Shown here: in pieces, positions 1 to 12,699 of the stretch | Layout of the letters: the number at the start of each line of letters is the position of its first letter | Position numbering within the stretch: the stretch's first letter is position 1 | Origin: Corylus avellana | Lineage: Eukaryota; Streptophyta; Magnoliopsida; Fagales; Betulaceae | Assembly: GCF_901000735.1 (NCBI RefSeq) | Contig: NC_081545.1 | Span: 32,419,634 to 32,483,633, forward strand | Direction: 5' to 3' | Length of the DNA stretch: 64,000 bases | Made by a program: the position numbers and the translations under genes | The notes under the pieces: model-generated | Databases searched by the model: none | Seen by the model: the letters and a program-made list of their open reading frames with translations, nothing else | What the model was told of the DNA's origin: nothing

Positions 1-613
1 AGGAGATAAGGAAAAGAAGAAGATAAAACAATTGCGTGCAGCATCTTCATACTAGACCCTAGAGAGTGAAACTGTTATAAAATCTGCATATCCAGAATAA
101 CATTTGGTGCACAGAAAACCGCATCATTGGATGAGTCTTCCAAAGATTAATAACGTCAACTACCTCAAGTACTCAAGCATGCATAAAGAGATCTCAACTC
201 AGTACAAGACAATGTTAGCCAAGTTACTTGAAACTTTTTAACAGCAAGGATGAAATATAATGCGTCAGGTTTGCAAATCCTTAAATGACCGTAATCTTAA
301 ACCAATTCAAAGTCATTGCCTTAATCACTGTGTTCCCTTCTGAACCAAAGTTCCACTTTCATTGCAGCTATTAAGAATGAGTTACACTTGGCAAAGACCA
401 TAACCCTTTATTATTTGAATAGATGAAATAGCAAAATGCAGTTTGAGAATTAGGCATACACACCACAACTTTAAGTTGGCAATGATGACGTTGCAACATA
501 GGGAACATCTCTATGAACTGAGTTTAGCCTTTTACTTATTTACAGAAAAATATATAAATCTTAATAGAAATATTCCAAAGATTTCCAAACTATTAATGGA
601 AATATCTACTCAC
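1..613 (-). other. intron sequence of the HYP1-like gene
   Basis: A GT donor follows the exon ending at 614 (minus strand). The next expected exon, which begins near the family motif for the transmembrane pore C-terminal half, is not found in 1-613, so this stretch is read as intron running off the window. Confidence 0.6.
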
Positions 614-3600
614 CTGTCCCGGAACAGCTTCAGCTAGTACGCTGGGAATCTCTTTGGGCTCAAGGAAGATATTGACCTGGTAGAGAGCTGATCCTGATAG
701 TACATTTGCAAAGAAAATGTTCCATATAGTAAACCACAATACTTTGATACATGCACTTTTTTCTATTCGACTGTGAGAGATATATCCTTGGATGGAGGAA
801 AACATTATCATGATGGGTGGCACAAAAGACAGGAACATCTGAAGAATGAGACTTGGAAGATATCCTGTTATCACTTGACTGACAACGGTTCTGCAAATCA
901 ACACAGCACATTCTTCTATCATATCTTAGAAAAGCCTAAATTTTTTAACAAAATATCTGGCATGCTTCAATTTTGGAAGAATGAGATTCAATCACTAAAA
1001 AAAGCAGGATTTCCACTTACAGATCTAGTATGCTTTCCAGAAAAGGGAACCAGGTCTCCAATTGATCAAGATTAGTAAGACCTTGAACTAATACAACTGG
1101 AATAAGAAATAGAATTGTAAGAGAAACACATGCAATAAACACCACCAGCTTGCAGATCCAACTTTTTGTGTAAGAAGCAGAGAAGAAAGGCCAGTGAACA
1201 TCTTGAGGTTCAGGAGCTCGCTCAGTGAGCCACTCTGTAGGTTTGACTCCTTGTTGGATGTGTAATGCTACTGCAGCACCAAGCCGTGACTTGAATGACA
1301 CAAAGGCAGCAGGAACTTCCTATGAAAGTTGAAAGGCAAACAAGAAAACTTAGCGCTATTAGATATCATCTTCTATTAACTCAATTAATATAGAAGTCAT
1401 CTATTGGAGTGAATAGAAAGTATGCATGTCAATGCACACATACCTAAAGTTAGAATGTGGTCAGCATTGTAAAATTCAACAGATATGGAAACTTTATGCA
1501 ATCAATTTTTTTTTTTGTTTTTGTTTTTAAACATCATTCTATTCACATCAACACTAGCTTACTGATTGATATTGACAAAAGTGGAAGCAAAGGAAAATAA
1601 AGAAAAGAAGCAATGATGTCTTCTTTTCTACAAAATCAGCAAGCTATCAAATAGCTTCTACACAAAAGTAACTAAAAGTTTCAATAGTTCACCATTCAAA
1701 GTTGTTTTCTCATTACATTCAGTCCTCTTTTATAATAGAGGATACAGAACTACAAAAGAAAGAAAGAAATAATAGATAATGAACCAAAAAACTCTTAAGT
1801 AGCTTCCATAGAAAATAACTGTTCATAAAATAATATTCCCCCTCCCTTTGTTCCCGGATGAAAAAAAAACTGCTAATAAAATAATATTATTTTCTTTATC
1901 AAAAAGTGAATAGCTCTACCTTCCCTGCTAATGAAGATTGTTCTAATCTCAAATTATCTTGCAAATCTTCCAACTTCTTTTCGTAATAATCTAAAACATC
2001 AACTTTGCGTCCAAAAAGTCCCAAAAAGCCATCACGCTTGAACTCTTGTGGAGTATGATTCTTCAGTTTCAAGTGGGCAATCCTTCTGTAGAGCTTCTCT
2101 GCATCACTCTGCAAAGAATAAGCATACCGTTGCTAGAGCTAAAGAAGAAAGAAATCACAATAATTTTTTTTAAAATAAAACAAATAAGAAGAGAAATCCA
2201 GAATGGTGAATGTAGCCATATCAAGTTCTTAATGTAGAAAAAAAAATATTTACATGTTTCATTTTAAATTCTATTTCTGTATATTGTGATGCAATTAGAA
2301 GATAGTTCTAAGTAACCATATAATGAAATAATAGATAGGGACTATAGGATCTCTATACATACATAATAACAACTTCACATACATGTGCATGTAGATATAT
2401 ATATTCACCCACACCCACACACACACACTTCCGAATTCAAGAAAAAAAAATATCTTAGCATTGTATATCTTGAAATTTACAAAATTTATTGGAGCATTCC
2501 TCCAGAATTTCGATACTACATTTTTTTAGAAGAAAAAATTTTTTTATATATATATATATATTTGAATAGAGATGGCAAGAATCTAAGAATTTAGATATCT
2601 TCATGGGATGACATTTTCACACTTGCAAATAAAATAAAAACTTCTTGATCTGTCATGCCTTGTCTCACCCCATCAATCATTTTACAGCTAATAACAAGCA
2701 AAAACTATAACTTTTTAAGATTGCCTTTATTCACTTTAAACAAAGCAAGTCTAATGCAGGTTGATCTTGAAAGACTGCATTCTCAACGACAAAAGTGCAC
2801 CAATACAAGCTAACCATTCAATGCATTAGGAGCGGAAACTTGTTGAACGATTATTATAATGATATCACAGGAAACAGGAGCATAGAACATCACACAAAAA
2901 GAAAATACATGCAGAAGCATCAACTGTCCATGCTCCAGATCGTAACCTTTAATATTTAAAATGCTAATACCAAGTCCAGCATGAATATTGTTTGCTAATG
3001 AACTATAAAAGATTCATCAGCAAAGTCACCATTCTAAATTTTTTATTTTCTTTTTACAATGAAAATATATGACTTAATCATCAAAAATCCAGAGCTCAAG
3101 ACCATTCAATTATTAGTTAATGAAAATGCTGAATGAACGATTCTGAGATGATGGTACCAATATGTACCACAGAATTCATGCTTCACTGAGCATTCTGTGG
3201 ATCTCATCCAGATTGGTTAATAAATAAATGTCACTCAAACATAGACATTTCAAAAGATTAACTAGCAGCCTATAAAAAACAACTGAGACATGCATACTAT
3301 TGTACATGAAGCAAAAGATTGAGCTATAGTGATAAATTTGAACCACTGTAAAGGCAAAAGACAGGGACAATCAGAAGTTCACATGGATGCTTACAATAAG
3401 ACCCTGAAGTTTGCTACTTCGATGAACCACTGAAAGCGAAAGATAGGTAGAAGGGTGATTCTCTGTAAAGAAGCTCTCAACAGTTTCACTGCAAGTACTC
3501 CCAGACGGGACAGGGACACCACGTACTAATATTGTAAACTGATGAGGCTGAGGTTTGGAAGAGTAAAAGTAAGCAATTCTTTTTGCTGAAATATATCTGT

Positions 3601-6600
3601 ACTCCTGCAGATCATAAAGTCACCAAGCTAAGATTTCTCAATGCTTTTTTTTTTTTTTTTTTGACTTTTTCAATGAACCAGAATGTCTGATGGCATAAGC
3701 AAGCAAATTCGAACACTTACGTAATAAAGAAGATAGCAGACAACTCCTGTGAAGAGATATGCAGCACAAAAGTGAATCCATAACCTTGAGAAAGGCCAAA
3801 ACTAGTCATCAGGGTTTCCTCAGCATAGCTTAGCTAAATGCTTACTTGAAAATAAAATATAATTCATATAAACTTGGAGGTAATTATTCCAATAAAAACT
3901 TTAAGATGAGACATTTCTACAAATGAATACAAAGCTGAACCAGGAAGCTATTAATGGAAAGTTACTAGAGAAGAAAAGGCAATGAAGAAACCAAGTATAC
4001 ACCTCTAAACGTCTGCATATGCGTACACCTCATGAAGAAGTAGTCAAGGTAAAAGAGGATAATATGGTGAGGAAGATTACTCTCCAGGTAAGAAGAATAG
4101 ATAGTTTTAGACTAATTCATTATCAACAATGGAAATGTGGGACTCCAATAAAGTTCGAGCCACATGACTGAAAATTTTATCAGCAATACCAATATATCAA
4201 GTTGGAGCCAGTATAAAAGTACATGTGTAACAGACTTGCAGGGTTCCACCCTAACAAATTAACCCATTTGCTTGCTTGGGTAGAAACATTTCTTGTACTT
4301 TTATTTTCTACTAACAATCAAGGAATGGAAATGAACTGAAACAACTGTAAATTACCTTAATAGTATGCAAATAATTCGGAAACCTATTTAACGGAGAAAA
4401 CAAATATGAGAGAATTAGAGGTATGGACACAAAAACGAATTAAATTTGGGAGCCTTTGAAAATACAGGAAATTAGCACTTCATCTCCCCCTCACTTTAAC
4501 TTTAAATTGTAGGCCTCACACTAAACGTGGCAATTCGTGTACGCGTATCAGGTTCAGATCATATCGAGTTATTGGTATAGACTATATTAAACGAGTCAAA
4601 TCCTTCAACCCTGACTCGGCCCATTTAAATAAGGAATTAGGATCCTCTCCAGTTCAAATAAACTAGAGATTATCTAGTTAGTTATATTTGATGGGCATTT
4701 TTGTCCCTCAAAAAGTAAAAAGACAAAACTACCCCTCAAATATAACTAATTGAATACTCTCCAGTTCATTTGAACTGGAGAGGATCCTGTTCCTCAAATA
4801 AGCAGGTAACACAACATGATCTCACATAACCCATTTAATACACAACCCGCATAACTCATTTAATAAACAAAATTCTCAATTATTGAGCATAAAAATGCCA
4901 TTTTATACAAAGATATTGGCATAATAATTCTCAATTATTGAGCATGAAAATTAATTGTATTGCCAAAGTTATATCTTTATAGCTAGGGATGATCGAGTCA
5001 TCATTTACCCATGCTATACAATAGAAATTGTTTATGACAACAAAATAAATGTCTATTCATACAAACATTTAATTTTAAACCTTCAACTGGTAAGCAGCTG
5101 TAGAACTAGAATCTCATAAGCATCCTAACCATCGAATTTTACATCTCAATGCAAGTCATGCAAACATTTTTGTGTCCAAGGATTGTTTTTTATTAGGCAT
5201 ACTCAATTTACTTTCCACAATAAATGATGCCCTACACCATAGTTTTCTACCAATAAAATTCAGCCAAGAGCTATTCCATTTTATGTTGTATCTATTTTCT
5301 GTACTCATCACCAAACTCAAAGGCTTTCAATGGGAGAGAGAGAGTTACGGAGATGGAGGATCCGAGCCTAGAGGTTGGAGGTGCGAACCTACAGCTGCGA
5401 GGTGGAATGACAATGGCATGAGCTTCAATTCACCGTTCACGGTGAGGGAAGAGTGAAAGTTTCAAGAGAAGAGATATGAGCAAGGGAAAGGGAGTGAGAG
5501 GGACAGATGAGTGATTCAAGCATGCGAGTTGAGAATGAGTCACGAAGGGTTTTTTTTAATGGTACAATTTTTTAATATATAGATATATTAGTTTATATGG
5601 GTTATGCCAGTCACTCATGGGTTAAGTGGGTTGACCTGATTATTAACTGGGTATAATTGGGTCGACCCGATTTGACCCAAATTCTATTGTATTAAACCAT
5701 AACCTGCTAATCTCATGTTAGATTCATGGGCCGTGTCAAAAATTGTCGCCCTACCTCACACCCAGCCATGTATGCAATAAAAAGTATCTTGTGCAGAGCC
5801 ATCTACACCACCCCAACACACACACACACACACACCTAAAAAGAAAAGCCTTCAACCACCGCATGCTTTTGCTTTATTATCGTAACGACACGCTAGCCAT
5901 ATTTGTTCTATCACTCTAAATAACTAGTCAAGTAGCAATTAGAGTTCCCTAGAGTCCAAAATTACCTAATAAGGAACCAATGTGAGACTTAGCACACATT
6001 AGCTTCTTTATAATTCACCCACTTCATCTGGGCACTTCATCTGGGCAATTCATCTTCTCAATGCAGGACTAACTTCATGGGGTGTCACAATTATTGTATT
6101 TCTAGGTCACAAGAGAAATTACCATTATTCCATCAATATCCCATAATCATGTAGCAGACAATGAAGGACAACTAAATGAGTGGACACAACCATCCAAAAA
6201 AACATGCACAATGGGATGTAGACACCCGATTAATTGAACCTGAGACAAGCATTTACTCTTTCAGAAGCACACTTTGGAATGGATTTTCATAGGTCAGGAA
6301 AGGAGGACATAATATTTCATAACAGTTCACTTTTATCCTAGCTTGAACACCACCTCCTTGCCCATGACCAAGCAAAAACAAAGTGAGAGAACCCTCCGAC
6401 TGAGTTGTCATACTGAATGGTAAACAAAAACATGGCTTCCTCTTTACCATATATTCTTGTCTTTTACCTATCCACTCTATGGTAACCATTCTGAAGCAGA
6501 CAACTGAAAGCATATAAAGAGGAAAACATAAAATCCAGAATAATTTGGGGAAATTTTTTTTTTTTTTTTTTTTGATAAGTAAAATAAACAAAATTTGTTT

Positions 6601-8555
6601 AAAGAAACAAATACATGCATCAGCTGGGAATTTTGGGAAATATGATGCAGTTTTATACATGACAGCATTAGAAACAGGAAAGTATGAGTAAACACCAGAA
6701 AATATGTGATGTATCCAGTTCATGCCATGCGACTCCTTAATTATCAGTGTCGTTCTGCCCAAGAAAGACACTGTTCATCTAGCGAGCTGATACGTACCAG
6801 TTTGAGCCATCGGTAACATTTGAAATACTGAATGAGTCCAAAGACTTGCTTGCCAAATCAGAAATATCATGACTCAGTTGATCTCCCAAATAATTAACTG
6901 GAAGAAGAACAAAGATCCCAACAATCCCACCAACAGTAAAAACTTTCAAACTACATAAAGCAAAAAAAAAAAGTATGGATCAGTTGAAGATATTGTGTAT
7001 GCTAAGATTAGAAAGAAATGAAGCTCTGTAATTACAAATCAGTAGGACAACCACTATAAAATACTTGAAGGGGATGCTGGGAATAGGGGAGCTAATGAAT
7101 GCATTGGAAAAAAGGTGTTTGACACAGTGAAAGAGGGCAAAAATAGGAATGTTGCATTGGATAGAGGATAAATTTAAAGTAACATAGTATCATGGTAAAA
7201 AAACAAAGAGGATAATACCAAAATACACACGCAAGAGATACAATATTGGTTACGGCAGGAGCTCCTAGTTCATCAACACGTGCAAATCAGGAGAGAAACC
7301 GGATAAATAAGGCCTGAGTTGAAAGTTGAAACAAGAGCACAATAGCATAAAGAAAGGTCCTCTTTTTTGTGAAAAGGGCTTAGGTTTTCTTATTTGTTTA
7401 AGGGCAAAAGTAGGATTAACAAGTGGCATCGTCCTTTCCCTTCCAAACTTGCACCCTATGCATTCCAGTCTTATCATAAAAAAGATACTAGTAATGTAAC
7501 CATTGAGTAATGCACAACATATTTCTAGTCAAGTGAGGTACAATAAGTTCATTGACAGTGCAAGTTATGACAACCACAGGCCTTGAAGAACTTCCACACT
7601 CATATATTGATGGAACAAGCCACAACTTGGTTGGTTTTCAATCATGTCCCCTGAAAGGGATACAGAGACTCTAATTGGACAATGTGGAATCTGATAGCAT
7701 GCAAGTAGCACTGCTTCTTCTTTTTTTTTTCTGTTATCCAATTCCAGGAAAAATTAAAAATGTTAGAAACAAAAAGAAGGCTAGCCTCAGGCCTGCAGGT
7801 GCTGCCTCCAAGTGTTTCTACTCAGCCACATCCCAAAATGTAGCAATTTCAAAGTGAGAGATGCAGTGCATGATAAGATAGTTCACACTTTTGGTCTACT
7901 TAACACTTTTGTTGAAGTATTTGATTAAATGATTAAATTTACTTTTTCCTATCAGCTTAAGCTTTTAAGACAAGTGATGATTTAATATGGTATCAGAGCC
8001 AAAGGTCTAGAGTTTGAACCTTAACTTCGTCATTCACCCCCATCTAAAGGATGAGAGTTGTAAATTCATCTACTCCAAAGCTATTAAAAGTCTCTAGGAT
8101 TTAAAAATAGCATTATGTCAATATTGATGCATGTATGCATAAACAAAATAACGCTATCTCATCAGAATAATAGTTGAGCACACTGAATCAAAGAGCTGAG
8201 AGGTTTAATTAACTTATAGAGTATGCAACAAAATTGCATTTTTCAAATTAGCAGCATGAAAAGACCTCAGTTACCTGAAGGTAAAAATACGCATAAAGAC
8301 CACAGCATCCAGGCCCACGTCCGACAAGAGTTCTTCTTCGGAGGGCTGCCATGCCCTTTTGACCCAACCAGCAGTTGGTAATAAACTTTCCAAGTGGAAT
8401 TGACCTCTCTGTTGCGTTTCTCCTTCAGCAACCAAGCGTGGTGCATAGACAGTGATGTTACCTGGCTGCTTCCTCAGTATAGAATACAGAACAAAAAACA
8501 AAAAACAAAGGCAAAGATTGATCCCAACAGAAGTTAAGAGAGCTGAAAGAATCAT
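614..8555 (-). CDS. HYP1: CSC1/OSCA-family cation channel, HYP1-like (3' end outside window)
   Basis: Partial gene. Coding exons in transcript order: 8275-8555, 6798-6950, 3721-3784, 3395-3604, 1920-2108, 1021-1319, 614-890. Every junction is GT-AG and the frame stays open, giving the first 491 residues of a family that runs to about 700-770. The protein starts [14 protein letters not shown] and has the N-terminal membrane segment, [19 protein letters not shown], the cytosolic DAEKLY and FLGLFG motifs, [11 protein letters not shown], the PVVLVQGL segment and [11 protein letters not shown] with [11 protein letters not shown] in the pore half. Family knowledge: OSCA/TMEM63 proteins are osmotically or mechanically gated cation channels in plant membranes. 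The closest remembered match is Arabidopsis HYP1. The last exons are not in bases 1-613, which look like intron. An AG acceptor at 8670-8671 suggests a 5' UTR intron with the first exon further right. The 3-kb intron between 3785 and 6797 carries nested transposons. Confidence 0.93.
4522..5753. mobile_element. hAT-like non-autonomous DNA transposon
   Basis: The element is bounded by an exact 8-bp direct repeat CCTCACAC (4514-4521 and 5754-5761), the target-site size of hAT elements. The ends read TAAACGTGGCAATT on the left and, in reverse complement, TAGGGCGACAATT on the right, both like the TAGGGNTGGCAA ends common in plant hAT elements. Subterminal repeats of the type GGGTCGACCCG and TGGGTTAAGTGGGTTGACC are visible. 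No transposase ORF is present in 1.2 kb, so it is non-autonomous. It sits in the large intron of the HYP1-like gene between 3785 and 6797 and contains a nested MITE at 4633-4793. Confidence 0.8.
4633..4793. mobile_element. GGATCCTCTCC-type MITE nested in the hAT element
   Basis: Terminal inverted repeats GGAATTAGGATCCTCTCC (left) and GGAACAGGATCCTCTCC (right, reverse complement) continue into a longer imperfect inverted repeat with CCAGTTCAAAT and AGTTATATTTGA. The flanks ttaaataa / tcaaataa look like an imperfect 8-bp target duplication. A relative lies at 39247-39395 and a half copy near 40866-40915. Confidence 0.65.
5815..5836. repeat. (CA)n microsatellite
   Basis: A run of about ten CA dinucleotides just outside the right end of the hAT-like element. 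A shorter (CA)n/(CACC)n tract is at 2409-2428. Confidence 0.8.
5925..6087 (-). mobile_element. solo-LTR-like repeat, family copy A
   Basis: Read on the minus strand it begins TGACACCCCATGAAGTTAG, then has GAAGATGAATTGCCCA, a TTATAAAG TATA-like stretch and AGTCTCACATTGG. The same layout recurs at 54380-54517 (minus, closest), 36130-36275 (minus) and 47524-47700 (plus). The TATA-like box and the TG start suggest an LTR left alone or a TRIM-like element; no internal domain was seen. Confidence 0.5.
7910..8000 (+). mobile_element. LTR fragment followed by Met-tRNA primer-binding site
   Basis: A stretch starting TGTTGAAGTATTTGATTAAA and ending at 7987 is followed directly by TGGTATCAGAGCC (7988-8000), the complement of the 3' end of initiator Met tRNA. 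This is the 5' LTR/PBS junction of a TRIM- or Copia-like retroelement. No coding domain or second LTR was found, so it is a remnant inside the HYP1-like gene's first intron. A decayed relative is at 63120-63205. Confidence 0.5.
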
Positions 8556-10489
8556 TCCTCCAAAAGAAGCTTGAATTCACTCTTTGAACTCCTCAAAACC
8601 AATAACTCAACATCCACTTGGGAAGAGTAGGCAAGGGCATCCAATCAGAATCCCTAAAGACCAAAAAAACTGCAAAAAGGTAAGAAGATTGCTTTAGAAC
8701 TTTATTAAGTGTGACAGCAGGGTACATTATTTAATCCTGACACCAGAATCAAACTGGACTACAATTATTTTTTTCCATTATAACGAAACAAATGCTCAGA
8801 GAGTAGGAATGAGATGCAGCCTACAAATTAATTGGGAATAAGTATAAATTCTAGCTTGGTGGTTCAGCACATTGATAAAACATCACTTTAAATTGTTCAT
8901 TTCATGAGTTTTATACGCTTTGTTTTACAGGATGCTCACCTTTTGGGATCAAACAATTGGGGTAGGATACTTCGAACCCATTTTACTCAACAACCAATCC
9001 GTGACAAGCATTCAATGTTACCCAGAAACTACTAGTGCTGATGAGTAAAAAAAAATCCAACACCCAAAAAACAAAAAAAAAATCCCGCTTCCAAAAATTG
9101 ACATCATTTCCATTATCCACAAGCAATACAGCGATTTCCCCTCGCGAAACTGCCTTCTCAACGTAAATCACAGTGAACCAACTCAATTGTCATTAGACGC
9201 CCATATAACCCCAAGTAACAAAAACAACAAACCAATATTAGAAAACACAGGTAAACGGACTCTCGGACATACAATTATACATCAAATTACAAACATTGGA
9301 CCTCGTCTAGCAAAGATCAGACAACATCAATAACTCTTCTTTTTCAAATGGGTGGCATAAAAAGATTGAAAGATCGGACCTTGTTAAAATTTGAAGAGTG
9401 AGAAAATGAGCAAACCCAGATGTTGCACAAGCAGCAGAAGTGGCCTGCTTCTGTGAATCTCTTGGTTGGTTGTTTCCATAAATGTTTCCCACCAAGCAGC
9501 TATTCAGTGAGCCTAACCGACAACAAATACTTTATTGAAAAAAAGTTATCGAATGGCGTGATCCTTTATCATTATCTTAATCGAATTAGATATTTGCATT
9601 TACCATTATCTCAATATTAATTCATACTTAAATTATAATAAACTTTATAATATCCTATTATCAGCTATCGAATTATCCATATGGCACTCAAGGCTCAGTC
9701 CTAGTGGGTGGCTGGCCAAGATTTTTTTAGAACATTCTATTTTGTATTTTTAAATTTTTATCACTATATTTATATATATTTTTAAATTGGGTTGGATCTA
9801 TTCTATTAAACTCTTCTACTAAAAATGCATGTAATAAGTAAAATACATGCTCTAAAAATAATTTTTTTGAGTGTAATTTAGAGGAAACTTTCTTCAATCG
9901 AGGACTTAAAAAAACTAATTATCGACATGAGAGGCCCAGGAACGTGCTTTATTATCGGATCCCGAGGCTTTTATTGGTCTTTTCTGGGGAAGCAATCGAG
10001 AATGGCAGTGGCTAGGAAACTGCTTAGAATTTGCTGAGAAAAATAATCAAACAGAAAAAAAGTAAATATAGAGAGAAACCTCTGACTTTTATTTGGAAAC
10101 CCATGTAGAGACAGAATTTTCTTTATGGCACCCCAATTCCCATGACACACCGCGCTTGCATGTCTACAGTCCACCCTGTAAATCTAATGGAAATTTTATG
10201 AGCATCTTTTTTCCCAATTATGGCCTTATTTGGTTGGAGAAATTCTATATATTATATTCTTATTTTGACTTTATTTTATTGGATTGGTGTAATAATTTTA
10301 TAAGTTTTTTATTAGCATTTATTTAAAATAAAAATAGAAATTCAAAGGTTGACGTATCCCATCACATTAGCCCAAATAAATGCAAGTGAGATTAAGATGT
10401 AATACGTGGCATTACTCATTAATAATAACTTTTATGTGATCCGTCGCAAATCATGTCTTTTAACGCTCCACCAATAAGAGATAAAAAAA
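8556..10489. other. HYP1-like 5' UTR/promoter and intergenic DNA
   Basis: Bases 8556-8669 look like the translated exon's 5' UTR, bounded by a CTTTTTGCAG acceptor on the minus strand. A first non-coding exon probably lies further right, but I cannot place it. From about 9620 onward the sequence is AT-rich with no supported gene; the short ORFs match no family I recognise. Confidence 0.5.
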
Positions 10490-11160
10490 TAGAAAGTCCA
10501 CATAATTCTCTCAAACTACCACTCAATTGACAATGTCCTCCCAAACTTTCAATTGTGATAATGTCCCCCCAAACTACTAAAAATTGTCAATGTTTTTTCC
10601 AATGACGAAATTACCCTTAGTAAAACTTTTAAAAAAAAACTAAAACTAAAACTTCTAGATAAAACCTAAAACTAACAAATAAAAAAAAAAATCCAAACGT
10701 TAGCCAATTTTTTTTTTTCTAAATCAATTTTATAAGAAACAATTTTTTTAAAAAAAAAATCGATTTTTTTTTAATAAAAATTGAAAATTTTCATTTTTTT
10801 ATTTTTCTTTTTGTTTTATAATTTTATTTAAAGAAAAATTTACGTTTAAAAAAATAAAATAAAAAAAATAGTTTTTTTTTTCTTTAAAATAAAAATTTCC
10901 GTTTTTTAAAATAAAATTTGTTTTTTTTTAATATTATTTTAAAATTAAAATTTTTCGTTTTTTTAAAAAAATCATTTTTTTTTTATTTATAGGAGTATTT
11001 TTGTCTTATTGAAAAATCTATAGGAGCATTTTTGTTTTATTGCTAGTCTTGGGGGGGTCATTGACAATATTTTGGTAGTTTGAAGAGGACATTGTCACAA
11101 TTGAAAGTTTGGGGGGACATTGTCACAATTAAAAGTTTTGGGGATATGTGGACTTTACCC
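10490..11160. mobile_element. Mutator-like foldback MITE
   Basis: An exact 10-bp direct repeat GATAAAAAAA flanks the element (10480-10489 and 11161-11170). The ends are a long imperfect inverted repeat of more than 100 bp: AAAGTCCACAT, CAAACTACC, ACAATGTCCTCCCAAAC on the left, and GTAAAGTCCACAT, ACAATGTCCCCCCAAAC, CAAACTACC in the reverse complement of the right. The middle is an A/T homopolymer-rich filler of about 400 bp without an ORF. A 9-10 bp duplication plus long inverted repeats points to MULE-derived MITEs. Confidence 0.8.
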
Positions 11161-11170
11161 GATAAAAAAA

Positions 11171-12262
11171 CATATTATGGTGAAGCATGAAAATGGATTA
11201 AGATGAAAACTAGTTTTTTTTATATTTTTTATATTATTGAATAGAGCTTTTGGTAAATGGGAGGTAGATTCTTATCGAGTATATATAGCATTACAAAAAG
11301 TAACGTTTCTCACCATTTACACATTACAAATATTTATGGGAAATTATCAGCTACTCAAATTATAACGCATTTTTCAATGTCACCTTAAACTTTAAAATTT
11401 TAAAATGTGGAATTCTAATCTTTTAACCCTTTTAATTAGTTTAATTTTTTAGTTAACTTAAATGGGTAGCATGTAAAATAGTCCTTCTACCCCATTAAAA
11501 TTTTTTAAAAAATACAACTATGCCCTTTTTTTTTAATCTAATGGCATAATTTTTTATTTTTTACATAGAAAGATAGGAGTATAGTGTACATTTTAACCTT
11601 TTTTTTCATTGGATTTAAAAAGATATGGAGACTCTATGAAAGAGTCATGTAATTTGGAGGGTCAATTGGAACTTCTAAAAGTTTGGGATTTAAAAATATT
11701 ATAAATTGATAGCATGCTGTCATTTTTCCTTTTCAAGCTTTTAGAGACATATAAGTCCTTCATTGCTAATAAATTTGTATGCGATTGAGTCAAATTAGTA
11801 ATGTTGTATGGAAATAGAATAAACATAGGGAATAAATATCTCTTTTTCTTGGCATATAATGGTAGGAGAATATAGTAAAAGTATGCAAATTTTACTATCA
11901 TACCCTCCCTCATCAATTGCAACAATTTTTAAATACAATTCACAAATCTTTCTCCTTTCTAATATCAATGAAAATTTGGAGCAAAAGGCTAATTAGTTGT
12001 TTGGTGACTCCATTATGTAATGGGCTTGAATAAAATTTAGAGAAAAACTAAATTTATTTCCTAGTTTTTTTTGCATGATTTTAATTTAGCATTTTAGTTT
12101 TTTATTTTAACAATAAGATTTTTAAGTTTTATCAAGTTTTAAACCGGTTACTCTGTGTTTATTGGCTGCGCAATGCAATTAATTAATTGGATGACAAATT
12201 GATAGAAATGTATGTCTAAAATTTTGATAAAACTTACCTAATTGTTAAAATTGAATACACTA
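11171..12262. other. AT-rich intergenic DNA
   Basis: No gene supported. Low-complexity A/T runs, plus a stretch at 11340-11480 that resembles the same foldback-MITE vocabulary (tracts such as ATAACGCATTTTTCAATGTC) but without a matching partner arm that I could find. Confidence 0.4.
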
Positions 12263-12380
12263 GTCCCCAAGAGGTAGCTCAATTAGCTGGGACTACGTCT
12301 AATGAAGCGGAGGTCACTAGTTTGAATCACCTTCCCCATCTTGTGCGGACATGTTAAAAAAATATAAAAATAAAAATAAA
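12263..12380 (+). mobile_element. tRNA-derived SINE, copy 1 (complete, with target duplication)
   Basis: Contains a box-A-like GAGGTAGCTCAATTAGCTGG and a box-B-like AGTTTGAATCACC, then CTTGTGCGGACATGTT and an A-rich tail with AATAAAA units. It is flanked by a direct repeat containing TTGAATACACTA (12251-12262 and 12383-12394), preceded by As on both sides, typical of LINE-type target-primed insertion. Related copies: 19778-19888, 39686-39799, 62176-62281, 63785-63850, 63855-63925. Confidence 0.8.
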
Positions 12381-12394
12381 AATTGAATACACTA

Positions 12395-12630
12395 AGAGTC
12401 TGTTTGAGATTCCGTTTGAAAAATAGAGCTTTTATGTCAAAAAGAGTTTTTAGGCAAAAGCTTATTTCTAAACTTTTGCCAAAAGTGCATTTTGTCAAAT
12501 TTTTAGGCTTTTTGAACCCTCAAAAGGGCTTTTAATTTTTTTTTACCAAACAAATATTTTTTTATTTAAAATGATTTTTTTAGTCTTAAAGCACTTGTAG
12601 ACCCCTCAAACGCAATTCCAAACAAACCCT
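12395..12630. mobile_element. hAT-type MITE with AGGGTTTGTTTGGA ends
   Basis: Left end AGAGTCTGTTTGAGATTCC and right end, in reverse complement, AGGGTTTGTTTGGAATTGC form an inverted repeat of about 25 bp. The interior has an AGGCAAAAGC / TTTGCCAAAAGTG hairpin and A/T runs. It starts immediately after the SINE's 3' target duplication, so the SINE landed at its edge. No clean target duplication of its own was found. Confidence 0.55.
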
Positions 12631-12699
12631 AACTAAATTCAATTCACTTAAAACCCAAATGGTTAAAATTTGCTATAAAAAAGAAAAAAAAAGAAAAGA

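Noticed and set aside
5172..5456. 94-residue ORF inside the hAT-like element
   Set aside because: No transposase motif and no known domain; short and compositionally odd.
6253..6771. 172-residue minus-strand ORF
   Set aside because: It lies just below HYP1 exon 2 and across intron sequence, includes a lysine homopolymer from a poly-T tract, and matches no family.
12263..12380. tRNA gene
   Set aside because: Box A and B are recognisable but no cloverleaf can be formed, and the A-rich tail with flanking direct repeats marks a SINE.
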